The position numbers and the translations under genes were made by a program. From Rhodobiaceae bacterium (GTDB lineage: Bacteria; Pseudomonadota; Alphaproteobacteria; Rhizobiales; Tepidamorphaceae), in NCBI GenBank assembly GCA_020637985.1, contig JACKJK010000007.1, forward strand, positions 62,001 through 126,000: a stretch of 64,000 nt of DNA, given 5' to 3'. Each line of letters starts with the position of its first letter. Within the stretch, counting starts at the first letter, position 1. Positions 47,226-56,184 of this stretch are shown here, piece after piece. The notes beneath the pieces are model-generated. The model was not told where the DNA came from. It saw only the letters and a program-made list of their open reading frames with translations, and ran no database searches.

Positions 47226-47900
47226 GAACGCGGCGGGCCCCCGGCAAGGTCTGGCTGCAAGTCTGGTATCGAATCAAGGCGATTTTGGCATGCCCGACCT
47301 CTGGAGGCGACTGCTTCGCGGCTGGATGGGAACAAGGGCCGCGGCAACGCAATGGCTGCGGCCCGAGTTTGCAGGAACATGGCGCAGGCTTGCCGGTCGG
47401 GGCCGGGAGGGCGGCAACCGGCAGGCCAACTGCCGCCCGCGGAGCGGCCACGAAGTGGCGGAAAACCGCCGTTTTCGAGGGAGGCTGCATTTTTGCGGAA
47501 AGAAATGTCGTGCGCACGACCGCTCGGTAACGATCATTTTACAGCCTTGGGGCGATAACGGTTGCCAAGGCCGATCGGGGGCGCGGCGTAATCAGTCCGG
47601 CGTAAATCGTACCGACCCGTGCGTATGGCCTTTGTCTTCCCACCTGCGCCGGAACGCGGGATTGGCTCCGGCATGGCAGACCCGACGGGAAATACCCGGC
47701 GCAGCCGCACGCAAGCGGCGCTCGAGCGCGCGCCGTGGCAGATGCCGTCCGGCCTGGCATTGCTCCTGCTGACAACACTGTTTCTCCTCGCCTGAGCCAG
47801 CAACCGGCTCGCACATGCATGTCGCGACGGTTATGATCGGGGGGCAGGGTGAGGCTCCCTGCGTTGCCTCCTTGACCATTTTGCAGGTGCGAGAAACCCC
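47226..47900. other. Intergenic gap between parE and glycerate kinase
   Basis: 675 bp, less GC-skewed in codon pattern than its neighbours and without a convincing large gene. It holds a perfect 7-bp inverted repeat GCCTTGG/CCAAGGC at 47544-47550 and 47565-47571 with 14 bp between, and a weakly supported small reading frame listed separately. Confidence 0.6.
47625..47795 (+). CDS. Possible 56-aa tail-anchored micro-protein
   Basis: The frame runs from ATG 47625 (or ATG 47673). It is basic in the middle (GNTRRSRTQAALERAPWQ) and ends with a hydrophobic stretch PSGLALLLLTTLFLLA directly before the stop. That layout suits a C-terminally anchored membrane peptide. There is no clear ribosome site and I recognise no family; it could be chance. 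Confidence 0.25.
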   Translation: MAFVFPPAPERGIGSGMADPTGNTRRSRTQAALERAPWQMPSGLALLLLTTLFLLA

Positions 47901-49148
47901 GTGAACAGTCCCGAGACGTTGCTGCGCGCATTGTTCGACGCGGCCGTTGGTGCAGCTCTTCCGGCGCGCATCATCGCCGCCAACATGCCCGAACCACCAG
48001 CCGGCCGCACGGTCGTCGTCGGTGCCGGCAAGGCGTCGGCCGCGATGGCGCAGGCCTTCGAGGCGGCATGGACGGGGCCGCTGGAGGGCGTCGTGGTGAC
48101 ACGCTACGGGCACGGCGTGCCGTGCGAGCGCATCCGCATCGTCGAGGCGGCCCATCCGGTGCCCGACGCCAATGGCCTGCAGGCGGCAAAGGACATCCTC
48201 GCCGCAGTCAGTGGACTGGGCGCAGACGATCTCGTCGTGGCGCTGATTTCCGGCGGCGGTTCGGCGCTGCTGACGGCGCCGGCGGACGCGCTGACGCTGG
48301 CCGACAAGCAGGCGGTGAATGCAGCATTGCTGCGCTGCGGAGCGCCGATCGGTGAAATGAATTGCGTGCGCCGGCACCTCTCCGCGATCAAGGGCGGGCG
48401 GCTTGCGGCAGCGGCTGCGCCGGCAAAGGTCGTCACCATCGCCATCTCGGACGTGCCGGGCGACGATCCGGCGGTGATCGCGTCCGGGCCGACGGTCGCC
48501 GACCCGACGACGTCGCGAGACGCGATCGCGCTGCTGGATCACTACAAGCTCGATGTTCCGGCAGCGGTGCGCGGCTGGCTCGACAATCCCGCGTCCGAAA
48601 CGCCGAAGCCCGACGACACGACGTTTGCGCGCTGCGCGTTTCGCATGGCGGCGACGCCGGCGATGTCGCTGGAGGCAGCGGCGGAAATCGCGCGCGAGGC
48701 GGGGATCGAACCGCTGGTCCTGGGAGATGCCATCGAAGGGGAAGCGCGCGAGGTTGGCGCCGAGCATGCACGGCTGGCGCTGCGGCTGAAGGCCGAGGGG
48801 CGGCGCTGCGTGCTGTTGTCGGGCGGCGAAACGACGGTCAGCGTGCGCGGGCACGGGCGTGGCGGGCGCAATGCGGAATACCTGCTGGCGCACGCGCTGG
48901 AACTTGCCGGGGCCCCTGACATCTGGTCGATCGCCTGCGATACGGACGGCATCGACGGATCGGAGGACAACGCCGGGGCCTGGTGCGGACCGCAGACGCT
49001 TGCAGCCGCGCGCGCGGCTGGCGCGGACCCCGAGGCAATGCTCGCCAACAACGACGCCTATTCGTGTTTCGAGGCCGCCGGCAGCCTTGTCGTCACCGGG
49101 CCGACACTAACCAATGTCAATGATTTCCGGGCAACATTGATACTCTAG
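47901..49148 (+). CDS. Glycerate 2-kinase (MOFRL family, GckA/TtuD-like)
   Basis: Phosphorylates D-glycerate, by family precedent to 2-phosphoglycerate. 415 aa. Family marks: VVVGAGKASAAMAQAFE near residue 40, ALISGGGSALLTAPADALTLADKQ, MNCVRRHLSAIKGGRLA, ISDVPGDDPAVIASGPTVAD and the MOFRL stretch VLLSGGETTVSVRGHGRGGRNAEYLLAHALEL. Starts at GTG. The next gene is pyruvate kinase 44 bp downstream; with enolase, the two would convert glycerate to pyruvate. The same pairing is known as ttuD-ttuE in tartrate use, but no tartrate genes are here. Confidence 0.92.
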   Translation: MNSPETLLRALFDAAVGAALPARIIAANMPEPPAGRTVVVGAGKASAAMAQAFEAAWTGPLEGVVVTRYGHGVPCERIRIVEAAHPVPDANGLQAAKDILAAVSGLGADDLVVALISGGGSALLTAPADALTLADKQAVNAALLRCGAPIGEMNCVRRHLSAIKGGRLAAAAAPAKVVTIAISDVPGDDPAVIASGPTVADPTTSRDAIALLDHYKLDVPAAVRGWLDNPASETPKPDDTTFARCAFRMAATPAMSLEAAAEIAREAGIEPLVLGDAIEGEAREVGAEHARLALRLKAEGRRCVLLSGGETTVSVRGHGRGGRNAEYLLAHALELAGAPDIWSIACDTDGIDGSEDNAGAWCGPQTLAAARAAGADPEAMLANNDAYSCFEAAGSLVVTGPTLTNVNDFRATLIL

Positions 49149-49192
49149 CCACGCACAGCAATCGCGGCGCGACCGCCAAACGGACGGAAGAC

Positions 49193-50614
49193 ATGAGACG
49201 CATACGCAAGGCCAAGATCGTTGCAACGCTGGGGCCGGCGAGTTCGGACGCCGCAACCATCGCGCGTCTGTTCGATGCAGGCGTCGATGTCTTCCGGCTC
49301 AATTTCTCGCACGGCACGAAGGACGACCATGCGCAGCGCATGAAGATCCTGCGCGACCTCGAAGCCAGCACCGGGAGGCCCATCGCGGTGATGCAGGACC
49401 TGCAGGGGCCGAAGATCCGCGTCGGAGCGCTGAAGGACGACGGCTTCCGCATCCAGGCCGGCGAGACGGTGCGCTTCGTTCTGGAGGGCGGCGACGGGAC
49501 GGCGCAGGGCATTCCGCTGCCGCACCGCGAAGTGTTTGACGCGATCGCGCCGGGTCACGCGATGCTGATCGACGACGGCAAGCTGCGCCTGAAGGTGACG
49601 GGGCTGGGCAACGACTGGATTGAGGCAGAGGTCATCATCGGCGGGCCGGTCTCCAACCGCAAGGGCGTCAACCTGCCGGATACGCTTCTGGCGCTTTCCC
49701 CGCTGACGCAGAAGGACCGGGCCGACCTTGCCTTCGGCATGGAACTGGGGGCGGATTTCGTTGCGCTGTCCTTCGTGCAGCGCGCAGCCGACGTCATGGA
49801 ATGCCGGCAGATCATCGGCAACGAAATCGGCATCATCTCGAAGATCGAGAAGCCCAAGGCACTGGACGATCTCGCCGGCATCGTGGCGCTGTCGGACGGC
49901 GTCATGGTGGCGCGCGGCGACCTTGGCGTGGAAATTCCGGCCGAAGAGGTGCCGGCGCGCCAGAAGGATATGATCCGGTTGTGCCGGCGGGCTGGCAAGC
50001 CGGTCATCATCGCCACGCAGATGCTCGATTCGATGGTCGCGGTGCCTTCGCCGACGCGGGCGGAAGCCTCCGACGTGGCGACCGCGATCTACGACGGGGC
50101 GGACGCGGTGATGTTGTCGGCGGAATCGGCGTCGGGGAAGTATCCGGTCGAGGCTGTCGCGATGATGGACCGCATCATTACCTCGACGGAGAACCACGAC
50201 GCATATCGCGCGGCGATGGATTCGCTGGAACTCGATATCGAGCAGTCGGTCGAGCACGCGATGGCGGCTGCCGCGGCCCTGGTCGCCGAGACCATCGACG
50301 CCTGCGCCATCATAGCCTTCACCTCAAGCGGGACGTCGGCGCAACGCGCCGCGCGCGAGCGCCCCGACATGCCCATCATCGCGCTGACGCCGCAGCTGCG
50401 CGTGGCGCGCCAGATGGCGCTGCTGTGGGGCGCGCACTCGGTGCAATCCGACGATGTCGCCGGCTATGACGCCATGGTGGAGGAAGCGGTGCGCCAGGCT
50501 CGCCAGGAGGGCTTTGCGAAGGAAGCCGAGCGGATCGTCATCCTGTCGGGCGTTCCCTTCGGCACGCCGGGTTCGACGAACAACCTGCGCGTCGCGACGA
50601 TCCCGCGCGACTGA
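49193..50614 (+). CDS. pyk: Pyruvate kinase
   Basis: Converts phosphoenolpyruvate and ADP to pyruvate and ATP. 473 aa. Conserved parts: RKAKIVATLGPASSDAATIARLFDAGVDVFRLNFSHG at the start, MQDLQGPKIRVG, the active-site IISKIEKPKALDDL and MVARGDLGVEIPAEEVPARQKDMIRLC, then TQMLDSMV. The C-terminal regulatory domain (from ~residue 345) is present. Convergent with glnA across a terminator. Confidence 0.97.
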   Translation: MRRIRKAKIVATLGPASSDAATIARLFDAGVDVFRLNFSHGTKDDHAQRMKILRDLEASTGRPIAVMQDLQGPKIRVGALKDDGFRIQAGETVRFVLEGGDGTAQGIPLPHREVFDAIAPGHAMLIDDGKLRLKVTGLGNDWIEAEVIIGGPVSNRKGVNLPDTLLALSPLTQKDRADLAFGMELGADFVALSFVQRAADVMECRQIIGNEIGIISKIEKPKALDDLAGIVALSDGVMVARGDLGVEIPAEEVPARQKDMIRLCRRAGKPVIIATQMLDSMVAVPSPTRAEASDVATAIYDGADAVMLSAESASGKYPVEAVAMMDRIITSTENHDAYRAAMDSLELDIEQSVEHAMAAAAALVAETIDACAIIAFTSSGTSAQRAARERPDMPIIALTPQLRVARQMALLWGAHSVQSDDVAGYDAMVEEAVRQARQEGFAKEAERIVILSGVPFGTPGSTNNLRVATIPRD

Positions 50615-50624
50615 GAACGCCCAT

Positions 50625-50656
50625 AAAAAAAGCCCGGCTGACAGGGCCAGCCGGGC
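50625..50656 (-). terminator. Intrinsic terminator of glnA
   Basis: Read on the minus strand, a 9-bp stem GCCCGGCTG/CAGCCGGGC with a 7-nt loop is followed by seven T residues. It lies ~47 bp after the glnA stop and also just past the pyk stop, so it may stop transcription from both sides. Confidence 0.9.
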
Positions 50657-50702
50657 AGGGCGGAATGCATGGCCGCGAGCGCGGCCATGCGAAGATTTCG
50701 GA

Positions 50703-52109
50703 TCAGACCGAGTAGTACATGTCGAACTCGACCGGATGCGGGGTGTGCTCGAAGCGGATCACCTCGTCCATCTTCAGGTCGATGTAGGAATCGATCTGGT
50801 CGTCGTCGAAGACGCCACCGGCCTTCAGGAAGTCGCGGTCGGCGTCGAGGCTGTCGAGGGCCTCGCGCAGGCTGGCGCAGACGGTCGGGATTTCCTTCAG
50901 CTCTTCCGGGGGAAGGTCGTAGAGATCCTTGTCCATGGCGCTGCCGGGATGCAGCTTGTTCTTGATGCCGTCGAGGCCGGCCATCAGGAGCGCGGAGAAG
51001 CACAGGTAGGGGTTCGCGGAGGGATCGGGGAAGCGAACCTCGACGCGCTTGGCCTTCGGCGAAGACGTGTAGGGAATACGGCACGACGCCGAGCGGTTGC
51101 GGGCCGAGTAGGCCAGCAGGACGGGGGCCTCGAAGCCGGGGACCAGACGCTTGTAGGAGTTGGTCGACGGGTTGGTGAAGGCGTTGACGGCCTTGGCATG
51201 CTTGATCACGCCGCCGATGAAATAGAGGCAGTTCTCAGACAGGTCGGCATACTGGTTGCCGGCCATGACGTTGTCGCCCTTGTTCCAGATCGAGAAGTGG
51301 CAGTGCATGCCGGTGCCGTTGTCGCCATAGACCGGCTTGGGCATGAAGGTCGCCGACTTGCCGTAGGAGTGCGCAACCTGGTGCACGACGTACTTGTAGA
51401 TCTGCATGCTGTCTGCGATGCGGGTCAGTGTGTCGAACTTCAGGCCAAGCTCATGCTGGGCAGCGGCCACCTCGTGGTGCTGCTTTTCGACGGTGACGCC
51501 CATGGACGTCATCACGGTCAGCATCTCGGAGCGCATGTCCTGGGCGCTGTCGATCGGCGGAACCGGGAAGTAGCCGCCCTTGGTGCGCGGACGGTGGCCG
51601 AGGTTGCCGCTCTCGTACTCGGAGCCCATGTTGGAGGGCAGTTCGATCGAGTCGAGCTGGAAGCCGGTGTTGTAGGGATCGGAAGAGAAGCGCACGTCGT
51701 CGAAGACGAAGAACTCGGCTTCCGGGCCGACATAGACGGTGTCGCCGATGCCGGTCTGCTTGAGGTAGGCCTCGGCCTTCAGCGCGGTGGTGCGCGGGTC
51801 GCGGTTGTAGGCCTCGCCGGTGCCCGGCTCCAGGATGTCGCAGAACACGGCCAGAGTCGACTGGGCGAAGAAGGGGTCGATGTGCGCCGAAGCGGTGTCG
51901 GGCATCAGCGTCATGTCGGACTCGTTGATCGCCTTCCAGCCGGCGATCGAGGAGCCGTCGAACATCACGCCCTCGGCGAACATCTCCTCGTCGACGATGG
52001 TCATGTCCATCGTCAGGTGCTGGAGCTTGCCGCGCGGGTCGGTGAAGCGCAGGTCAACGAACTTGACGTCGTTTTCCTTGATCATATTCATTACGGATTT
52101 GACAGACAT
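50703..52109 (-). CDS. glnA: Glutamine synthetase, type I
   Basis: Makes glutamine from glutamate and ammonia. 468 aa, the normal GSI length. Visible motifs: FDGSSIAGWKAINESDM (latch/N-terminal), PEAEFFVFDDVR (metal and glutamate site), the NGTGMHCHFSIWNKG loop, and the adenylylation loop KDLYDLPPEE with its tyrosine at residue 397. It therefore belongs to the beta subtype controlled by adenylylation. glnB lies 134 bp upstream on the same strand, the usual nitrogen pair. Confidence 0.97.
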   Translation of the reverse strand: MSVKSVMNMIKENDVKFVDLRFTDPRGKLQHLTMDMTIVDEEMFAEGVMFDGSSIAGWKAINESDMTLMPDTASAHIDPFFAQSTLAVFCDILEPGTGEAYNRDPRTTALKAEAYLKQTGIGDTVYVGPEAEFFVFDDVRFSSDPYNTGFQLDSIELPSNMGSEYESGNLGHRPRTKGGYFPVPPIDSAQDMRSEMLTVMTSMGVTVEKQHHEVAAAQHELGLKFDTLTRIADSMQIYKYVVHQVAHSYGKSATFMPKPVYGDNGTGMHCHFSIWNKGDNVMAGNQYADLSENCLYFIGGVIKHAKAVNAFTNPSTNSYKRLVPGFEAPVLLAYSARNRSASCRIPYTSSPKAKRVEVRFPDPSANPYLCFSALLMAGLDGIKNKLHPGSAMDKDLYDLPPEELKEIPTVCASLREALDSLDADRDFLKAGGVFDDDQIDSYIDLKMDEVIRFEHTPHPVEFDMYYSV

Positions 52110-52243
52110 ATCTCGACACCTCTTCGTTTGACAGGTTGTCTGTTGGTTGTTTCTGGTATCTTCGGGTTTGATTTTTTTTGGCGTTCAGCGGCGTGTCAGC
52201 CCTGCCGGCCCGGCTCGGCGGGCCAAAGGGCTTGAGGCAACCG

Positions 52244-52582
52244 TCAGATTGCTTCCGCGCCGCGTTCGCCGGTTCGGATACGGATTGCTTCCTCGACCGC
52301 GGAAATGAAGATCTTGCCGTCGCCGATGCGCCCGGTCTGGGCCGACTGCTGGATGGCCTCGATCGCCTTTTCGACGTCGGCATCGTGCAACACGACCTCG
52401 ATCTTCACCTTGGGGAGGAAGTCCACGACATACTCGGCGCCGCGATAGAGCTCGGTGTGGCCCTTCTGGCGCCCGAACCCCTTGGCTTCGGTGACCGTGA
52501 TGCCCTGCAGGCCGATTTCCTGAAGGGCTTCCTTCACTTCATCGAGCTTGAAGGGCTTAATGATCGCCTCGATTTTCTTCAT
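52244..52582 (-). CDS. glnB: Nitrogen regulatory protein PII
   Basis: 112 aa signal protein binding ATP/ADP and 2-oxoglutarate, which steers GlnA adenylylation and NtrB/NtrC. The sequence starts MKKIEAIIKPFKLDEVKEAL and the T-loop is GFGRQKGHTELYRGAEY, with the uridylylated tyrosine at position 51. The C-terminal signature TGRIGDGKIFISAVEEAIRIRTGE is complete. Linked to glnA rather than amtB, which supports GlnB rather than GlnK. Confidence 0.97.
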   Translation of the reverse strand: MKKIEAIIKPFKLDEVKEALQEIGLQGITVTEAKGFGRQKGHTELYRGAEYVVDFLPKVKIEVVLHDADVEKAIEAIQQSAQTGRIGDGKIFISAVEEAIRIRTGERGAEAI

Positions 52583-52642
52583 TGACGGCCATTCCTCCTG
52601 TACAGCGCAGCGCAGGCCTTCGCCGTGGCTACGCGAAGGACC

Positions 52643-52661
52643 AAAGCATGACTTGTGCCAA
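52643..52661 (-). promoter_or_regulatory. Sigma-54 promoter of glnB-glnA
   Basis: On the minus strand TTGGCACAAGTCATGCTTT carries the GG-N10-GC core of a -24/-12 promoter (GG at 52659-52658, GC at 52647-52646). Transcription would begin about 50 nt before the glnB ATG. Fits nitrogen control by NtrC; I could not find a convincing NtrC palindrome in the rest of the gap to 52912. Confidence 0.75.
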
Positions 52662-52912
52662 CTGCGATCGGCGATGAATAATCGAGAAAAAACAAATCGT
52701 TAATATATTGCAGATTGCATCCGGGCCTGACCGGGCGGGAGATGGTGCCGAAAAATTATGCAAATGCATCTTTTATCGGCAGTTCCGATCGGGCCGTCAG
52801 ATCGACGCAGGCCATGGTGTTGCACAAGCATGAGGCAGGCGCGATCAATCGTAAGGCGAGGCTGGCACCGTGGGGGGCGGCGGATTGTCGGCGGGGCGGG
52901 AGAGAGCCGGGC

Positions 52913-54421
52913 ATGATGGACGAGGCTAGCTGCAAGGCGGTCCTGCTCACCAACGACGAGATGGCGCGCGCAGATGCCGCAGCGATTGCGGGCGGCACGC
53001 CGGGACGCGACCTGATGGAGCGGGCAGGGAGCGGCGTCGCACGCGCCGCGCTGGCAAGTTTTCCGCATGCGTCGCGCTGGCTCGTGCTGTGCGGGCCGGG
53101 CAACAATGGCGGCGACGGTTTCGTCATCGCGCGTCACCTCAAGGCTGCCGGGCGCGCTGTCGATGTCGCATGCCTGGTCGATCCGGCTGCACTGAAGGGT
53201 GACGCGGCGTGGGCGCGCAGCACCTGGGATGGGCCTGTCGGCGGGTTCGATGCCGTGGCGGCGGAGGGGCACGAAGCCATCGTCGACGCAGTATTCGGGG
53301 CAGGGCTGGCGCGTTCGCTGGAGGGGATCGCCCGAACGGTTCTCGAACGCGCCGCAGGCACGGGCTGTCCGATCGTTGCGGTCGACGTGCCGTCCGGCGT
53401 CGATGGCAGCAGCGGCGCGGTTCTCGGCTATGCGCCGCGCGCCGAGCTGACGGTGACATTCTTCCGCAAGAAGCCGGCGCATTGCCTGTATCCGGCGCGC
53501 GGCATGATGGGGCATGTCCAGGTGGTCGACATCGGCATCCCGGACTCGGTCCTCGAAGCGATCGGGCCGCGCACTTTCGAGAACTCAACCGAGCTCTGGC
53601 GCGCGGATTGGCCTGCGCTGGAGGCGAGCGGCCACAAGTATCACCGCGGCCATGCCGGCATCGTCAGCGGCGGCATGGCGCGCACCGGCGCGGCGCGGCT
53701 GGGCGCGCGCGCTGCGCTGCGGGCAGGCGCCGGACTCGTCAGCGTGCTGTCGCCGAAGGATGCGCTGGCCGAGAACGCCGCTCACCTGACGGCGGTCATG
53801 GTCAAGCCCGTGGACGATGTCTCGATATCGGCGGTCATCGCCGATGCCCGCATCAACACGGTCCTCGCGGGTCCGGGGCTCGGCACCGGGCACGAGCAGG
53901 CGCGGATGCTGGAGCGGGTTGCCGGTGCGGCGGCACGCGGGCGCTGCCTGCTGGTTCTGGACGCCGACGCGCTGACGATCATGTCGGTTTCGCGTGAGGC
54001 GTGGCGCACACGGCTGCCGACGGACACGGTAATGACGCCGCACGAGGGGGAGTTCGGGCGGCTGTTCCCGCATCTGGACGCCAGGACAACCGCGGCATCG
54101 CGGCTCGAGCGGGCGCGCGCGGCTGCGGCCTTGAGTGGCGCCATCGTCGTGCTGAAAGGGGCGGACACGGTTATCTCGGCTCCTGATGGGCGTGCCGCGA
54201 TCAACACCAATGCGCCGCCGACGCTTGCGACGGCGGGTTCCGGCGATGTGCTCGCCGGCATCATCGCCGGGCTGCTGGCGCGCGGCATGGACGCATTCGA
54301 TGCGGCGTGCGCCGGCGTTTTCCTGCATGGTGCGGCGGCGCAGGCGTTCGGTCCGGGGCTGATCGCGGAAGACCTGCCGGAGATGTTGCCGAAGGTGTTC
54401 GCATCGCTGGACCTTTGCTGA
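52913..54421 (+). CDS. nnr: Bifunctional NAD(P)HX epimerase/dehydratase
   Basis: Repairs hydrated NAD(P)H. 502 aa with two domains. The N-terminal epimerase domain has MERAGSGVARAAL, VLCGPGNNGGDGFVIARHLKAAG, DAVFGAGLAR and VAVDVPSGVDGSSG. The C-terminal ADP-dependent dehydratase has KYHRGHAGIVSGG, LDADALTIM, MTPHEGEFGRLFP, VVLKGADTVISAPDG and the NTNAPPTLATAGSGDVLAGIIAGLLA nucleotide site. I start at ATG 52913, with GAGAG before it (ATG 52916 follows directly); the long upstream frame has no similarity. Downstream tRNA-Leu begins after 29 bp. Confidence 0.95.
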   Translation: MMDEASCKAVLLTNDEMARADAAAIAGGTPGRDLMERAGSGVARAALASFPHASRWLVLCGPGNNGGDGFVIARHLKAAGRAVDVACLVDPAALKGDAAWARSTWDGPVGGFDAVAAEGHEAIVDAVFGAGLARSLEGIARTVLERAAGTGCPIVAVDVPSGVDGSSGAVLGYAPRAELTVTFFRKKPAHCLYPARGMMGHVQVVDIGIPDSVLEAIGPRTFENSTELWRADWPALEASGHKYHRGHAGIVSGGMARTGAARLGARAALRAGAGLVSVLSPKDALAENAAHLTAVMVKPVDDVSISAVIADARINTVLAGPGLGTGHEQARMLERVAGAAARGRCLLVLDADALTIMSVSREAWRTRLPTDTVMTPHEGEFGRLFPHLDARTTAASRLERARAAAALSGAIVVLKGADTVISAPDGRAAINTNAPPTLATAGSGDVLAGIIAGLLARGMDAFDAACAGVFLHGAAAQAFGPGLIAEDLPEMLPKVFASLDLC

Positions 54422-54450
54422 TTGGCTATATATAAGCCGCCAGCGAACCG

Positions 54451-54535
54451 GCGGGCGTGGTGGAACTGGTAGACACGCGAGATTTAGGTTCTCGTGCCTA
54501 ACGGCGTGGGGGTTCAAGTCCCTCCGCCCGCACCA
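54451..54535 (+). tRNA. tRNA-Leu (anticodon TAG)
   Basis: Acceptor stem GCGGGCG/CGCCCGC, anticodon loop TTTAGGT, a long variable arm as expected for leucine, T-loop GTTCAAG and an encoded CCA. Confidence 0.95.
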
Positions 54536-54627
54536 GTCCCGGACACCAGCCGGACAGACATTGCCGCATGGCGCAGCCCAAGGGCGACCGCGCCTTTGCG
54601 AAACCGAAAGACCGCAAGAGAGAAACA

Positions 54628-56073
54628 ATGCAGATTACCGAGACCCTGGCCGAGGGCCTGAAGCGCGAACTGAAGGTCGTCATCCCCGCCAGCGAACTGG
54701 GCGGCAAACTGTCGGAGCGGCTTCAGACGCTGAGCAAGCAGGCCCGCATCAAGGGTTTCCGCCCCGGCAAGGTGCCTGCCGAACACCTGCGCAAGGTCTA
54801 CGGCCGTTCGATCATGGCCGAGATCATCCAGGAGACGGTGCAGGAATCGGCGCAGAAGGCCGTCGACGAGCGTGGCGAACGTCCCGCCCTGCAGCCGGTC
54901 ATCAATTTCAGTGAGGACAAGGACGAGGTCGAGGCGGTGATGTCGGGCAAGGCCGACCTTGCCTATGCGATGGAATTCGAGATCATTCCGTCCTTCGACG
55001 TCCCCGATCTTGCCGCCATCAAGCTCGAGAAGCGCGTCGCGGCCGCAAGCGATGCCGACATCGACGAGGCGCTGGCGCGCATTTCCGAGCAGAACAAGGC
55101 GTATACGCCGCGCCCCGCCGGGGAAGCCGCGCAGGCCGACGACCGCGTCACCATCGATTACGCCGGCAAGCTCGACGGCAAGGAGTTCGGCGGCGGCACC
55201 GAGCAGGGCGCGCAGCTCGTGCTTGGCTCCAACACCTTCATCCCCGGCTTCGAGGACCAGCTGATCGGCAAGAAGGCCGGCGACAAGGTCGAGGTGAAGG
55301 TGACGTTCCCCGAGAACTACCAGGCGAAATTCCTGGCCGGCAAGGACGTCGTCTTCGATGTCACCGTGCACGAGGTGGCATCGCCGAGCGAGGCGCCCAT
55401 CGACGACAAGTTCGCCGAACAGCTTGGCATCGAGTCGCTCGACAAGCTTAAGGATGCGTTGCGCGAGCGCATCGAGCACGACATCGGCACCCGCACCCGC
55501 GAACTGCTCAAGCGCGATCTTCTCGACACGCTCGACGACGCCGTGAAGTTCGATCTGCCTGGAGGCCTCGTCGACCGCGAATTCGACTCGATCTGGGGCC
55601 AGGTCACGGGCGACCTGGAACGTTCGGGTGCGAGCTTCGAGGACGAGGGCACGACAGAGGAAGAGGCGCGCGACGATTACCGCAAGCTCGCCGAGCGGCG
55701 CGTGCGGCTCGGCCTGCTGCTGGCCGAGGTCGGCAAGAGCGCCAATGTCGAGGTCAGCGAGGACGAGTTGCAGCGCGCGCTGATCGAGCGCGTGCGCCAG
55801 TACAAGGGCCAGGAACAGCAGGTCTGGGAGTTCTTCCAGAAGACGCCGGGCGCCATCAACGAGATCCGCGCGCCGCTGTTCGAGGAAAAGGTCGTCGACT
55901 ACATCATCGAGCGTGCCGAGGTGAGCGAGAAGACGGTGTCGCGCGAGGAACTGTTCCACGATCACGATCACGATCACGATCACGATCATGACCACGATCA
56001 CGGGCATGAGAAGCCGAAGAAGAAGGCGCCTGCCAAGAAGAAGGCCGCCGCGAAGGACAAGTCCGCGGAATAG
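54628..56073 (+). CDS. tig: Trigger factor with His/Asp-rich C-terminal tail
   Basis: Ribosome-bound chaperone and prolyl isomerase, 481 aa. The ribosome-binding loop is KGFRPGKVPAEHLRKVYG, the FKBP-type PPIase domain includes VTIDYAGKLDGKEFGGGTEQGAQLVLGSNTFIPGFEDQLIG, and the helical C-terminal domain follows. The C terminus ends with a 17-residue run of alternating His and Asp, then a Lys/Ala tail. The start MQITETLAEGLKRELKV matches the family; the open frame upstream does not. First gene of the tig-clpP-clpX-lon block. Confidence 0.96.
   Translation: MQITETLAEGLKRELKVVIPASELGGKLSERLQTLSKQARIKGFRPGKVPAEHLRKVYGRSIMAEIIQETVQESAQKAVDERGERPALQPVINFSEDKDEVEAVMSGKADLAYAMEFEIIPSFDVPDLAAIKLEKRVAAASDADIDEALARISEQNKAYTPRPAGEAAQADDRVTIDYAGKLDGKEFGGGTEQGAQLVLGSNTFIPGFEDQLIGKKAGDKVEVKVTFPENYQAKFLAGKDVVFDVTVHEVASPSEAPIDDKFAEQLGIESLDKLKDALRERIEHDIGTRTRELLKRDLLDTLDDAVKFDLPGGLVDREFDSIWGQVTGDLERSGASFEDEGTTEEEARDDYRKLAERRVRLGLLLAEVGKSANVEVSEDELQRALIERVRQYKGQEQQVWEFFQKTPGAINEIRAPLFEEKVVDYIIERAEVSEKTVSREELFHDHDHDHDHDHDHDHGHEKPKKKAPAKKKAAAKDKSAE
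55957..56007 (+). repeat. CACGAT hexamer repeat coding a His-Asp tail in trigger factor
   Basis: Five perfect CACGAT units followed by imperfect ones encode 9 His, 7 Asp and 1 Gly in 17 residues near the C terminus of trigger factor. A simple hexanucleotide repeat like this can change in copy number without breaking the frame. Confidence 0.9.
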
Positions 56074-56156
56074 CGCAAGCGTTGTACGCATATCGCCGGG
56101 CCGGCGGCTGTGCCGCCGGCGGGAGTCAGGCTGCGCACCTGGCGCCGCAGTTACGC

Positions 56157-56184
56157 CTTGTTCACCTTCCATGGCGAACTATAT
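56157..56184 (+). promoter_or_regulatory. Candidate heat-shock (sigma-32) promoter for clpP
   Basis: CTTG at 56157-56160, 17 bp, then ACTATAT at 56178-56184 fits the alphaproteobacterial sigma-32 pattern as I remember it (CTTG-N17-CYTATNT) with one mismatch. It gives a ~145 nt leader. A 9-bp GC hairpin (56100-56120, loop TGT) lies just upstream and may end tig transcripts, though no T-run follows. Confidence 0.5.

Noticed and set aside
52662..52912. NtrC enhancer upstream of glnB
   Set aside because: I saw only partial half-sites (for example TGCAGATTGCA), not the expected GCAC...GTGC palindrome.
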